From Acidobacteriota bacterium (GTDB lineage: Bacteria; Pseudomonadota; Alphaproteobacteria; Caulobacterales; Hyphomonadaceae): DNA of 53,341 bases. Both the position numbers and the translations under genes were made by a program. Shown here piece after piece: positions 1 through 7,186 of this stretch. Positions within the stretch are counted from its first letter, which is position 1. The number at the start of each line of letters is the position of its first letter. Under the pieces are notes generated by a model. It ran no database searches. It was not told the origin of the DNA and worked only from the letters and a program-made list of their open reading frames with translations. The stretch spans positions 1 through 53,341 of the forward strand of contig JADJRB010000008.1 of NCBI GenBank assembly GCA_016712445.1, read 5' to 3'.

Positions 1-502
1 CGGCGTTCCGTGCAAGTTCCTCGAAATCGAGCGGCGCGTCCGCTTTGGCGGCGGGGGCCGGGGCTGGCTCGTCGTCGTCCTCGTCCTCGTCGCCGTTCCC
101 CTCGATCGCGTCGTCACCATCGAAGCCCGGCTCGTCGTCGGGGTCGCGGACGTAGGCGTTGCCGGCGAGCGCCGCGGCGTCGGCCAGCTTCTTCTTTTCG
201 CCGTCGAAGTCGAACACCTCCTGGGCGTCCAGCTTGAGGTGAGCGCGCCCCGCGTCGAACGCGCGCAGAAACTCCGTACGCTTCGTGAGTTCCATGCGCT
301 CGATGCGCAACAAGGCTTTCCAGGCGGCGGCGTTGGCGCCAGCGTCGTGCAGCTCCTTCCAGGCGGCCGCGTGCTCCATGTTCGTGTCGACCTGGATCTG
401 TCGCCTTTCTCGAATAGCCGCGAGCAGGCGTGACAGGAGCGATACAGCAATGCCGTCGATCTGCTCTTCGGGCTTCGATGGTGCTTTCTTCGGTCGTGCC
501 AT
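1..502 (-). CDS. Conserved phage protein upstream of terminase, cut by the window edge
   Basis: The minus strand is open from an ATG at 502 to the left edge, giving 167 residues. It begins MARPKKAPSKPEEQIDG. AGGA lies about 7 bases before the ATG. A helical charged segment (about residues 40-90, with LLRIERMELTKRTEFLRAFD) is followed by a very acidic Asp/Glu tail and an Ala/Pro linker. If the window ends are joined, the frame continues nine more codons and stops at 53315-53313, overlapping the start of the small terminase gene, for 176 residues in all. The helical part faintly recalls GapR/DUF2312 DNA-binding proteins, but that is a guess. Its place just before the terminase suggests a packaging or DNA-binding role. 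Confidence 0.7.
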   Translation of the reverse strand, partial: MARPKKAPSKPEEQIDGIAVSLLSRLLAAIRERRQIQVDTNMEHAAAWKELHDAGANAAAWKALLRIERMELTKRTEFLRAFDAGRAHLKLDAQEVFDFDGEKKKLADAAALAGNAYVRDPDDEPGFDGDDAIEGNGDEDEDDDEPAPAPAAKADAPLDFEELARNA

Positions 503-531
503 GTGACTGTCCTGTGAGGTGGGGCCGTTGA

Positions 532-780
532 TTACGCCGAAGCCTGTGCGTCGGCGGCGCCGTTAGGCTTTGCTCGGGTGGTGCCGGCGTCCTTGCGTCG
601 CTGCCGCCGCGGAGCGGGCGGCGCCGGTGGCGTCACGTCCGCGATCAGCGCCGCCAGGGCCGCGTCGATCTCCGCCACTCGCTTGACCAGCACCGCCCGC
701 TCCTGGCGTACGGCACGTAGCACCGTCAGGACATCGACCGGCGGGGTGCTCTGCGGTGGTTGGGCTGTCGTCTCGTCCAT
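532..780 (-). CDS. Small helical protein with basic C-terminus
   Basis: Eighty-two residues starting MDETTAQPPQS. The start follows a good ribosome binding site (AGAAGGAAAG, four bases before the ATG). Residues 15-50 form an amphipathic helix (VLTVLRAVRQERAVLVKRVAE) that could be a coiled coil. The C-terminus is rich in Pro, Arg and Lys. No family is recognised. It overlaps the 3' two-thirds of the upstream helix-turn-helix gene in another frame, so the two are probably translationally coupled. It could be a partner or dimerisation module for that regulator. Confidence 0.6.
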   Translation of the reverse strand: MDETTAQPPQSTPPVDVLTVLRAVRQERAVLVKRVAEIDAALAALIADVTPPAPPAPRRQRRKDAGTTRAKPNGAADAQASA

Positions 781-976
781 CGATCTTTCCTTCTGCTGCC
801 ATTGCGACGATCTGCGCCGCGATCGCCTGGGCCGTGCCCTCTCGCATCGACAGCTCGCCGTTCTTCCACCGCGCGACTGTCGAGCGGTTGATGCCGGCCG
901 CTTTGATCGCGTCGTCCATGCGGACGCCGTGCTCTGCGGCCAGGGCGAGAAGCTGTTCGTCGTACGAGACAATCAT
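563..976 (-). CDS. Helix-turn-helix (Cro/CI-type) regulator
   Basis: The ATG at 976 begins MIVSYDEQLLALAAEHG. Residues 15-50 make a classic helix-turn-helix: RMDDAIKAAGINRSTVARWK followed by NGELSMREGTAQAI, as in small phage repressors. The open frame is 137 residues, but after about residue 68 it is low-complexity Gly/Ala/Arg and overlaps the 82-aa gene, so the functional part may be only about 65-70 residues. The gene lies beside the divergent promoter region with its 20-bp palindrome, which is the obvious candidate operator. No clear Shine-Dalgarno precedes the ATG, so translation may be leaderless or weak. It heads the leftward unit that leads into the terminase genes. Confidence 0.7.
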   Translation of the reverse strand: MIVSYDEQLLALAAEHGVRMDDAIKAAGINRSTVARWKNGELSMREGTAQAIAAQIVAMAAEGKIDGRDDSPTTAEHPAGRCPDGATCRTPGAGGAGQASGGDRRGPGGADRGRDATGAARSAAAATQGRRHHPSKA

Positions 977-984
977 CACCGGCG

Positions 985-1013
985 AATGTATATGCGATCG
1001 ACGTGTCGCGCAA
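985..1013 (-). promoter_or_regulatory. Putative leftward promoter
   Basis: On the minus strand TTGCGC (1013-1008) and TACATT (990-985) are 17 bases apart. The -35 hexamer lies within the 20-bp palindrome, so a bound repressor would block it. The predicted transcript would be leaderless or nearly so for the helix-turn-helix gene starting at 976. The match to consensus is moderate. Confidence 0.4.
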
Positions 1014-1022
1014 TCGCGACAC
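1003..1022. promoter_or_regulatory. Operator-like palindrome
   Basis: Perfect 8-bp inverted repeat with a 4-base spacer; the plus strand reads gtgtcgcg-caat-cgcgacac. It sits between the helix-turn-helix gene and the rightward early genes, and overlaps the leftward -35 element. The 12-base core cgcgcaatcgcg recurs at 1161-1172. Confidence 0.6.
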
Positions 1023-1028
1023 CGCCAC

Positions 1029-1057
1029 TTGACGCGAAAGCGCAACAGGACCATGAT
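1029..1057 (+). promoter_or_regulatory. Putative rightward early promoter
   Basis: TTGACG (1029-1034) and CATGAT (1052-1057) are 17 bases apart, a good sigma-70-like arrangement. It points at the early genes from 1218 and lies just beyond the operator-like palindrome. The leader would be roughly 150 bases and contain a terminator-like hairpin. Confidence 0.45.
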
Positions 1058-1150
1058 TATTCCCGTGGCCGCCGCGTGTCGTCTCTCCTCCCTGGTCGAC
1101 GACAGGCAGCGCGGCAGCTGCCGGCGCTAACGTCCCGTAGCGCCGCACTT

Positions 1151-1205
1151 GGACCCGGAGCGCGCAATCGCGCCCCCCGCGACAGCGGCTCCGGGTCCGC
1201 TTTTT
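1151..1205 (+). terminator. Terminator-like hairpin in the early leader (possible attenuator)
   Basis: An 11-bp perfect stem (ggacccggagc at 1151-1161 pairing with gctccgggtcc at 1188-1198) is followed by gc and five T. It ends 13 bases before the first early ATG, so it would terminate or attenuate the early transcript rather than end a gene. Its loop side carries a second copy of the 12-base operator core (1161-1172). Confidence 0.5.
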
Positions 1206-1217
1206 CAAGGAGATCAC

Positions 1218-1574
1218 ATGGAGAAAAGCGCAACCTTCGAGGTGACATACACCGGCGAAGAGGTACGGCGGATCATCGAGCAGCACGCGCTGTTGGAGGC
1301 GCGCGCATACATCCGCAACCCGATTTCGGTCGAGCCGCCCAGGTTTTCGGCGGCGTACTTCATCTCGCCGATCACCATGATCGTCACCGGCGCAGCGGTC
1401 GAGCAGACGGACGGGGACGAGGACGATGACGCGGTCGACCTGCTGTCCATCCTGCCTGCCGGCCCGGAGGACCCCATGACCCGCATGGATCACCCCATGA
1501 CGCCGCTGCACGACACGTACATCGTGCCCGACGTGCCGGAAGGGCTGGACGGCGAGCCCGAGGTGCGTTTCTGA
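1218..1574 (+). CDS. Hypothetical early protein
   Basis: One hundred and eighteen residues, beginning MEKSATFEVTYTGEEVRRII. A strong ribosome binding site (AAGGAGATCAC) sets the start, immediately after the leader hairpin. The N-terminal half looks like a compact alpha/beta domain. The C-terminal half is acidic (EQTDGDEDDDAVD) and Pro/Met-rich. No family is recognised. As first gene of the rightward unit it is probably expressed early. Confidence 0.65.
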   Translation: MEKSATFEVTYTGEEVRRIIEQHALLEARAYIRNPISVEPPRFSAAYFISPITMIVTGAAVEQTDGDEDDDAVDLLSILPAGPEDPMTRMDHPMTPLHDTYIVPDVPEGLDGEPEVRF

Positions 1575-1610
1575 TGGCGTGTCGCTTGCGCGTGGTGGAG
1601 GCGGTTGCCA

Positions 1611-1979
1611 ATGCCAATGACGGTCATGGAAGCGGTCAGGCGGGCTCGGGAGAAAAGCCTCTCGACGATCGCCGAGGGCAAGCCGCGGCAGGTCTACGTC
1701 GTGTTCCGGGACCAGACGCGGGGCACGGTGCTGGTGGGGGTGTTCTACCTGCCGCGGCGACCGTCCCGCCTTTCACGTCTGTGGCGCCTGCGTCCAGCGA
1801 GTCCGGCGCGACGATTCCTCCGCGGTGCCGGCGCTCGATCGCTGTACCTGCAGCTGATCGCCAGCGAGGACCGGTTCAAGCAGCGCCGCCCCGTGATCTA
1901 CGCCATCGCGTGGCTGGCGTGCGTCCTGTTGTGCGTCTCGTTGTTGGCGCTCGGGACTTACCTGGCGCCGTCATCGTGA
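1611..1979 (+). CDS. Small protein with one C-terminal membrane segment
   Basis: One hundred and twenty-two residues from the ATG at 1611, which follows GGAGG by nine bases. The N-terminus (MPMTVMEAVRRAREKSLS) is basic. The middle is Arg-rich. A hydrophobic helix close to the C-terminus (YAIAWLACVLLCVSLLALG) predicts a tail-anchored membrane protein. Its stop overlaps a GTG of the next reading frame (GTGA). The function is unknown. Confidence 0.55.
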   Translation: MPMTVMEAVRRAREKSLSTIAEGKPRQVYVVFRDQTRGTVLVGVFYLPRRPSRLSRLWRLRPASPARRFLRGAGARSLYLQLIASEDRFKQRRPVIYAIAWLACVLLCVSLLALGTYLAPSS

Positions 1980-1996
1980 CCGGAGACGAGGGGGCG

Positions 1997-3313
1997 ATGC
2001 GCGCGCTGCTGCAGATCACGAGCGCCTCCGCCTTCGTCTCGATGCTCCATGACGTCGTCGTCACCGCGGAGGAGCAGAGAGACCACGATCGTCGCCACGC
2101 CAAGTTCGTGGCCGACGCCACCGCCGAGCGGGATCGTCTCGTCGCGGCACAGCAAGAAAGGGAGCACATGACCGAAGCAACGCAGGAAATCATCGAGCCG
2201 TCGTCCGCGCCGCAGACCGCGCTCGTCGTCATCGAGACGCTGACGCCCGCGAAGGCGTTTGAGCCGGGCGGGCTGGAAAAGCTGCTCACTCGCCTCGAGG
2301 AGGAGGTGCTGGCGATCCCGGTCGACATCAGCACCGACCGCGGCCGGAAGGCCTGCGCGTCCCTGTCCCGCAAGGTGGCCAGCGCCTGCATCCGTCTCGA
2401 CGAACTCGGCAAGAAGCTGAACGAGAGCAAGCGGAAGGAAATTGGCATCGTCGATGCCGAGCGGCGGACGATGCGCGCGCGGCTGGAGTCGCTGCGCGAC
2501 CGGGTGCGCAAGCCGCTCGACGACTTCCTGGCGGCGGAGGCGAAGCGCGTCGACGCGCACGAAGGCGCCCTGGCGCTGATCGAGGGGCTGACCGTGTTCA
2601 GCGAGCAGCCGACAGCGGCCCAGGTCAAGGAGCGGATCGTTTCGCTGCGCCTCCTACCGCAGCGGGACTGGCAGGAATTTGCGGCCCGGGCCGAGCAGGC
2701 GATACAGCGCGCGTCGCTGTGCCTGAGCGACGAGTTGGGCCGGGCGGACGCTCGCGAGGCCGACGCTGCCGAGTTGGCCCGGCTGCGCGCCGAGGCGCTC
2801 GAGCGGGAGCGGCAGCAGGCGGAACAGGCGGCGGCCGAAGCGCAGCGAGTGCGCGAGGAGCAGATCGCGGAGCGTGCCCGGCAGCAGGCCGAGGAGGCGG
2901 CTGCGTTCGCCATTGCCGAGGCGGAGCGGGTGGCTGCCGAGGCGGAGCGCCGCGCCCGCGAAGCCGAGGAGGAGCTGGAAGCCGATCGCGCCCGCGCCCG
3001 CGAGATGGTCCGTCTTGCCGAGGAGGAGGCGAGCCGGCCGGCTCCGGCCGAGACGGCTGTTGCGCTGCCGATGACGTCCGGTTCGTACCCGGATCCGGTA
3101 GGCGCCTCCCTGGTATCGTTGTCGGTCGCCTTCACGCCGGCGGTGATGAAGCCCACGCCCGCTCTCGACGAGAAGCGCCTCGCCGCCGCCGCCGCCATCG
3201 TCAGGCTTTCAGGGGTCGACGGAATCACCGGCATCGACCTGCGTTCAGCGTGCTGCCTGATTGACGCGATCGAAGCCGGGCGGGTGCCGCATGTCCGGAG
3301 TCCACTACGATGA
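1997..3313 (+). CDS. Phage coiled-coil protein preceding exonuclease
   Basis: Up to 438 residues from the ATG at 1997 (AGGGGGCG before it). A second start at 2168 (MTEATQEIIEPSS, preceded by AAAGGGAG) is better placed for the conserved core and would give 381 residues. The core (ALVVIETLTPAKAFEPGGLEKL...DISTDRGRKACASLSRKVA...LDELGKKLNESKRKEIG) matches a family of phage proteins regularly found next to RecE/RecT-type recombination genes. A long Ala/Glu/Arg coiled coil covers about residues 240-360. The stop overlaps the exonuclease start (ATGA). The role is probably accessory to recombination or replication, by context only. Confidence 0.7.
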   Translation: MRALLQITSASAFVSMLHDVVVTAEEQRDHDRRHAKFVADATAERDRLVAAQQEREHMTEATQEIIEPSSAPQTALVVIETLTPAKAFEPGGLEKLLTRLEEEVLAIPVDISTDRGRKACASLSRKVASACIRLDELGKKLNESKRKEIGIVDAERRTMRARLESLRDRVRKPLDDFLAAEAKRVDAHEGALALIEGLTVFSEQPTAAQVKERIVSLRLLPQRDWQEFAARAEQAIQRASLCLSDELGRADAREADAAELARLRAEALERERQQAEQAAAEAQRVREEQIAERARQQAEEAAAFAIAEAERVAAEAERRAREAEEELEADRARAREMVRLAEEEASRPAPAETAVALPMTSGSYPDPVGASLVSLSVAFTPAVMKPTPALDEKRLAAAAAIVRLSGVDGITGIDLRSACCLIDAIEAGRVPHVRSPLR

Positions 3314-4194
3314 CTGAGGCACCGGGCCCGGGCCTGTACCGCGACGTGCCCTACGAGACTTACGCGGCCTGGCCTGGCGTCCGCGCGTCGGCGCTGATCT
3401 ACATGGAAAAGTCGCCGGCGCACGTCCGGCGGGCGGAGCGAGACATCGCCGCCAAGACCGAGGCGCTGATCGTCGGCAACGCCCTGCATACCGCCGTCCT
3501 GGAGCCGGACCTGTTCGACGCTCGCTACATCATCGTGCCCGACGACGCGCCGGCGAAACCGGGGAAGAACCTGCGGAACGCCAAGAAGCCGAGCGCAGAC
3601 ACCGTGGCGCGGATCGAGTGGTGGGATGCGTTCGAGGAGCGGGCGGGGAGTCGCGCCGTCCTGTCGGTGGCGGGAGCCGCCGCCGTGAAGGACATGGCGA
3701 TCGCCGCGCGGGCGCACCCGTGGGTTGCTGCGGTGCTCGCGGCGCCTGGGGTCAACGAGCTGTCTATCGTCTGGATCGACGAGGAGACGCAGCTCACCTG
3801 CAAGGCGCGGATAGACCGCCTCGCCAGCATCGACGGCCGCACCGTCATCGTCGACCTGAAAACGTGCGAGGACGCGAGCCAAGATGCGTTCGCGCGCTCC
3901 GTCCTGAACTACGGCTACCACTGGCGGATGGCGTGGTATCGCGCCGGGCTGGCAGCGCTCGTTCCGGCCGAGCGGGACTGCACCCTGGTGGCGATCGAGA
4001 AGGACCGACCAGCTCCGGAGTTCGTGGCCATCTGGCCGCTGGCGGACGGCGCATTGAAGCAGGGGCACGAGGAGATGGCCAAGTTCCTGCGGCGCTATGC
4101 CGAGTGCAAGCGCACCGGGCGATGGACCGGCTACGGCGACGGCGGCGCCCTGGATCTGCCCAGGCACGCACAGCGGAAGGAATTTCGGGAATGA
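3310..4194 (+). CDS. RecE/exonuclease VIII-like PD-(D/E)XK nuclease
   Basis: Two hundred and ninety-four residues. The family degrades one strand of double-stranded DNA from its ends for phage recombination. The N-terminal part (GLYRDVPYETYAAWPGVRASAL...EALIVGNALHTAVLEP) is typical of the exodeoxyribonuclease VIII-like family. The nuclease core is visible as ELSIVWIDEETQLTCKARID followed by RTVIVDLKT, giving the conserved Glu, Asp and D-x-K residues. The start overlaps the coiled-coil gene by ATGA, and the stop overlaps the gp3-like gene by ATGA. No RecT or Erf-type annealing protein was recognised next to it, so the partner may be one of the neighbouring unknowns. Confidence 0.88.
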   Translation: MTEAPGPGLYRDVPYETYAAWPGVRASALIYMEKSPAHVRRAERDIAAKTEALIVGNALHTAVLEPDLFDARYIIVPDDAPAKPGKNLRNAKKPSADTVARIEWWDAFEERAGSRAVLSVAGAAAVKDMAIAARAHPWVAAVLAAPGVNELSIVWIDEETQLTCKARIDRLASIDGRTVIVDLKTCEDASQDAFARSVLNYGYHWRMAWYRAGLAALVPAERDCTLVAIEKDRPAPEFVAIWPLADGALKQGHEEMAKFLRRYAECKRTGRWTGYGDGGALDLPRHAQRKEFRE

Positions 4195-5633
4195 TGATCA
4201 GGAACCTAGAGCCGCGCCTGCACGAGCGCGGGAAGATCAAGATCGGCATGAGGGGGGCCGTCCGCCGGTCGGCCAAGGGAAACGATTACCAGCTGCCGCA
4301 GAAGCTGGATCACTTCGTCGTGACGACGATGGACAAAGGCGATGACGGCAACTTCACGCCGGATCCGTACGCCGCCCAACTGTTCGGGGCCAAGCCGCGG
4401 TCGCTGCCGGTGATGCTGCGCTTCGACGATCCGGAGCGCAACTTCATGTCCTCCTATGCGTGCTACGTTGGCACGAAGCTGTGGTGCCGCGGCGACGGCC
4501 GCGAGGCGATGCGTGCGAACGGCACCAGCGGCAGCACCATTCCCGTGCCGTGCACCTGCGAGCGCATCCAGCCGAATTGGGGCGCGGAGGAGCGCAAGCA
4601 GCGCCGGCAGGGCTTCGACCCGTGCAAGTTCAACGGCAACCTGAGTGTCGTGCTGCGCGGGATGCCTGGAGTGGGCGGCATCTGGTCGTTCCGCACCACC
4701 TCCTACAACTCCGTCGTCTCGCTCATGTCGGCGCTCGCGGAGTTCAAGCTCATCACGGGCGGCCCGCTGGCCGGCATCCCGCTCGACCTGGTGCTCTACG
4801 ACAAGAAGGTCGACTCGCCCGACGGCAGCGGCCAGCAGACGATCCACTACGTCACGCTCGAATTTCCGAGCACCACCGAAGATCTCGAGGCGCTCGGCGT
4901 GGCCCGGCTGCGGCGGCAGCTGGATCACGGCATCAACATCAAGATGCTGCAGGCCGAGTGCGCCAAGCTGCTGCTGCCGTCGCCGGACTCGTCGGTGTTC
5001 GACGGGGAGACGGACGAGGACATCGCCACCGAGTTCTACCCGGAGTCCGAAGTGGTCGACCCGGAGACGGGAGAGGTCACGGCGGCAGCCGCGGCGACGA
5101 CAGACAAGGAGAAGGCGCCTGCCGATCCGGCGTTCGGCGCCATCCAGGCAGCGACCGCGACCGCGACCGCGGCGGCGCCTGCTGCCGCAACCAGCAACGA
5201 CGTTGGCGAGCCGAGCGAGAAGCGGCCCGCCGATGGGACGGGGGGCGAAGGTGCCTCCGAGGCCGAAGGTGAGTCCGCCGTAAAGGATCAGCCCCCCGTC
5301 GCCGCCCAGGTCGAGCCGGAGCCGGCCAAGGTCGAGCCGGAGCCGGCGCAGGAAGCGGCTCCGCCAGGGCACTGGCGCCTCGGCGAGATGGTGAAGAGCA
5401 AGGGCCACCCGATCGGGCTCTACAATCCCGACACTGTAGAGACGCGGTATTTCGCCACCGGGGCCGCCTGGTGCGCGGCCATCTGTGAGATCGGCGGCAC
5501 GACCGAGGACGCGCAGCGGGTCTGGACCACGAACCACAACGTCTTCGGCGTGATCGAGCAGCACCGCCCCGAAGACGCCGCGCACCTGAAAGCGACGAAG
5601 GCTTTCTTTTCCAGCATCGGCGTGCGGGTCTGA
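4191..5633 (+). CDS. gp3-like recombination directionality factor family protein
   Basis: Four hundred and eighty residues. The N-terminal 270 residues match the phage gp3-like family that includes the phiC31 directionality factor: MIRNLEPRLHERGKIKIG, then QLPQKLDHFVVTT, a Cys cluster (PCTCE...DPCKFNG), GGIWSFRTTSYNSV and ITGGPLAGIPL. The middle (about 300-390) is a low-complexity Ala/Thr/Pro/Glu linker with a repeated VEPEPAK/VEPEPAQ. The last 85 residues form a second small domain with two Cys near GAAWCAAICEIG. Family members are not all proven directionality factors, and no serine integrase is visible here, so the role in this phage is open. Its stop region is duplicated. Confidence 0.8.
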   Translation: MMIRNLEPRLHERGKIKIGMRGAVRRSAKGNDYQLPQKLDHFVVTTMDKGDDGNFTPDPYAAQLFGAKPRSLPVMLRFDDPERNFMSSYACYVGTKLWCRGDGREAMRANGTSGSTIPVPCTCERIQPNWGAEERKQRRQGFDPCKFNGNLSVVLRGMPGVGGIWSFRTTSYNSVVSLMSALAEFKLITGGPLAGIPLDLVLYDKKVDSPDGSGQQTIHYVTLEFPSTTEDLEALGVARLRRQLDHGINIKMLQAECAKLLLPSPDSSVFDGETDEDIATEFYPESEVVDPETGEVTAAAAATTDKEKAPADPAFGAIQAATATATAAAPAAATSNDVGEPSEKRPADGTGGEGASEAEGESAVKDQPPVAAQVEPEPAKVEPEPAQEAAPPGHWRLGEMVKSKGHPIGLYNPDTVETRYFATGAAWCAAICEIGGTTEDAQRVWTTNHNVFGVIEQHRPEDAAHLKATKAFFSSIGVRV

Positions 5634-5652
5634 CATCGGCGTGCGGGTCTGA
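5615..5652 (+). repeat. 19-bp tandem duplication across a stop codon
   Basis: Two exact adjacent copies of catcggcgtgcgggtctga (5615-5633 and 5634-5652). The first contains the last codons and stop of the gp3-like gene; the second is non-coding. It looks like a recent slippage duplication. Confidence 0.9.
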
Positions 5653-5698
5653 CATCCGGCCGGCGGCGCCCCCGCCGGCCACCTTACGGAGATTGACC

Positions 5699-5959
5699 AT
5701 GAATGATTGGCCGGCCGGGGACGGCAACCCCAATGACTACGTTGCCGAATTGTGCGGCGACGATCTGTGGACGAAGCAGAAAGAGCAGATCGCCCGCGCG
5801 AAAAGATGGCAGGACAACAGGTTCCGCCAGTGGTGGATGCGGCACGAGGTCGAGCTGCAGGTGTGGGTCGTGCTGCCGGTTGGCTTTGTCCTGCTGGTCG
5901 CCGCTGCCTTTGCGCTCGCCGCCGTCGTCCGTGAAATCCGGTTCGCCGTCGGGTTCTGA
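5699..5959 (+). CDS. Small single-pass membrane protein
   Basis: Eighty-six residues beginning MNDWPAGDGNPNDYV. The ATG follows ACGGAGATTGACC. A charged, Trp-rich N-terminal half (residues 20-55) is followed by one hydrophobic helix, WVVLPVGFVLLVAAAFALAA, and a short basic tail. No family is recognised. It sits in the early unit between the gp3-like gene and an unknown gene. Confidence 0.6.
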   Translation: MNDWPAGDGNPNDYVAELCGDDLWTKQKEQIARAKRWQDNRFRQWWMRHEVELQVWVVLPVGFVLLVAAAFALAAVVREIRFAVGF

Positions 5960-5986
5960 CGCAGCCACCCCTCTAAGGAGATCACA

Positions 5987-6829
5987 ATGCCCCGCCGCCT
6001 GGAACAGTATCGCGTCAACCAGATCATCGAAGTCGGCCCAGGCACGTTCCTGGGCCAGCCGTCTGCCGAGGAGGCGTACCTCCTGGCGGTCGAGGTCGAT
6101 TACCTGCGAAAGCGATGCACCGCCCTCGCCGCCGAGCGCGACGTCCTGAGCAATGCCTTTGAGGAAACGGCCGCCGCTCTCGGCGTGGACCCGGACAACG
6201 AGATCGTGCTGGAAGCCATCGACGACCTGAAACGCCGTGCGCGCGAGCCGCGCGGCCTGCTGCGGCAGAAGCAATGGGTCGAGAACCGCCTCGATGATCT
6301 TCTGAGGGCGGTCCGCCGCAGCCCGAGGAAGCACGGGGAATGGCTGCGGGAAATCACCGAGCACCAGCGGTGGCTCTCGTCATACGGCTCCGATGAGGCG
6401 GACAGCGCCGCGGACAGCGCCGCGGACACGGTCACGCCGAATAAGCAGAAGCAGTTGGTCGAGGAGGTGATTGCGCAAGTCATTTTCGAGGGCCGGCCGC
6501 ATTTGCCATCGAACGATCTTACCGCCAACATCGTCGACGCGCTCACCGGCGCCGGCTACCGCATCGTGCCGCGTGAGGTGGGGTCCCCCGAGTTACAGTC
6601 CGGCCCGGGCAAGGAGCCGCTGCTGCGCCTGCTGTTCTCCGCAACGCGCCTGGACCGCGGCGAGCACGGCTACATCCCAGTGACAATCGCCAAGGCGGTG
6701 ACGTGCTACCCGAGCACGCCTGCGTCCGAGCTGCTGGCGCTGATCGACCTGATGCTCAGCGGCCTGGAAAACGTGCACTGGCACGGCGCCGACACCAGCG
6801 GTCCCGCCGGCAGCGTGGAGGCGGAGTGA
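5987..6829 (+). CDS. Hypothetical early protein
   Basis: Two hundred and eighty residues starting MPRRLEQYRVNQIIEVGPG, with a strong AAGGAGATCACA ribosome binding site. Residues 20-60 contain a probable coiled coil (VDYLRKRCTALAAERDVLSNAF). A short repeat (DSAADSAADT) near residue 140 links it to a C-terminal half with mixed alpha/beta character. No enzyme motif is visible and no family is recognised. The stop overlaps the next ATG (TGATG). Confidence 0.65.
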   Translation: MPRRLEQYRVNQIIEVGPGTFLGQPSAEEAYLLAVEVDYLRKRCTALAAERDVLSNAFEETAAALGVDPDNEIVLEAIDDLKRRAREPRGLLRQKQWVENRLDDLLRAVRRSPRKHGEWLREITEHQRWLSSYGSDEADSAADSAADTVTPNKQKQLVEEVIAQVIFEGRPHLPSNDLTANIVDALTGAGYRIVPREVGSPELQSGPGKEPLLRLLFSATRLDRGEHGYIPVTIAKAVTCYPSTPASELLALIDLMLSGLENVHWHGADTSGPAGSVEAE

Positions 6830-7158
6830 TGGGCATCGACCTGGACGAGATGGAGCGGCGGGCGAGAGCCGCAGAGGCTGAGTACGATAAGCAGGCTGCA
6901 ATCATCGGCGCCGCGTACGCTCAACGCGGTTGGATACGGCCAAGCTCTGTGCTTGCCCTCGTCGCCCGCGTGCGGGAGTTACAAGGGATGTACGAACACA
7001 TTGTGAGTACCGCCGAATCAATCGGGAATGCGCGTGTCGCCGCCGAGCGGAAGCGGTGCGTGGCGATAGTCGAGTCGCTGAGCGAGAAACTGCACGATTG
7101 CAGCGCGCGATATCTTGTAGGCCGCATCTGTGAAGAAATCGAGCGAGGCGACGCATGA
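6829..7158 (+). CDS. Hypothetical helical early protein
   Basis: One hundred and nine residues, beginning MGIDLDEMERRARAAEAEYD. It is almost entirely helical and charged, including VLALVARVRELQGMYEHIV, and probably forms a coiled coil. Its start overlaps the preceding stop. Base composition is slightly less GC-rich than its neighbours. The function is unknown. Confidence 0.6.
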   Translation: MGIDLDEMERRARAAEAEYDKQAAIIGAAYAQRGWIRPSSVLALVARVRELQGMYEHIVSTAESIGNARVAAERKRCVAIVESLSEKLHDCSARYLVGRICEEIERGDA

Positions 7159-7186
7159 TCGAGGCAGCGCGATCGGACCTTCACGA

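Noticed and set aside
1053..1130. 25-codon leader ORF MIIPVAAACR
   Set aside because: Its ATG overlaps the predicted -10 element and has a poorly spaced ribosome binding site, so it is probably not on the transcript.
1574..1996. N-terminal part of the long plus-strand open frame from 1574
   Set aside because: Up to 1976 it is Gly/Arg/Pro-rich and is the shadow of the membrane-protein gene at 1611-1979; real coding starts at or after 1976.
1876..4167. 763-codon minus-strand open frame
   Set aside because: It is antisense to the coiled-coil and exonuclease genes, with Ser/Arg-rich shadow composition and no plausible start.
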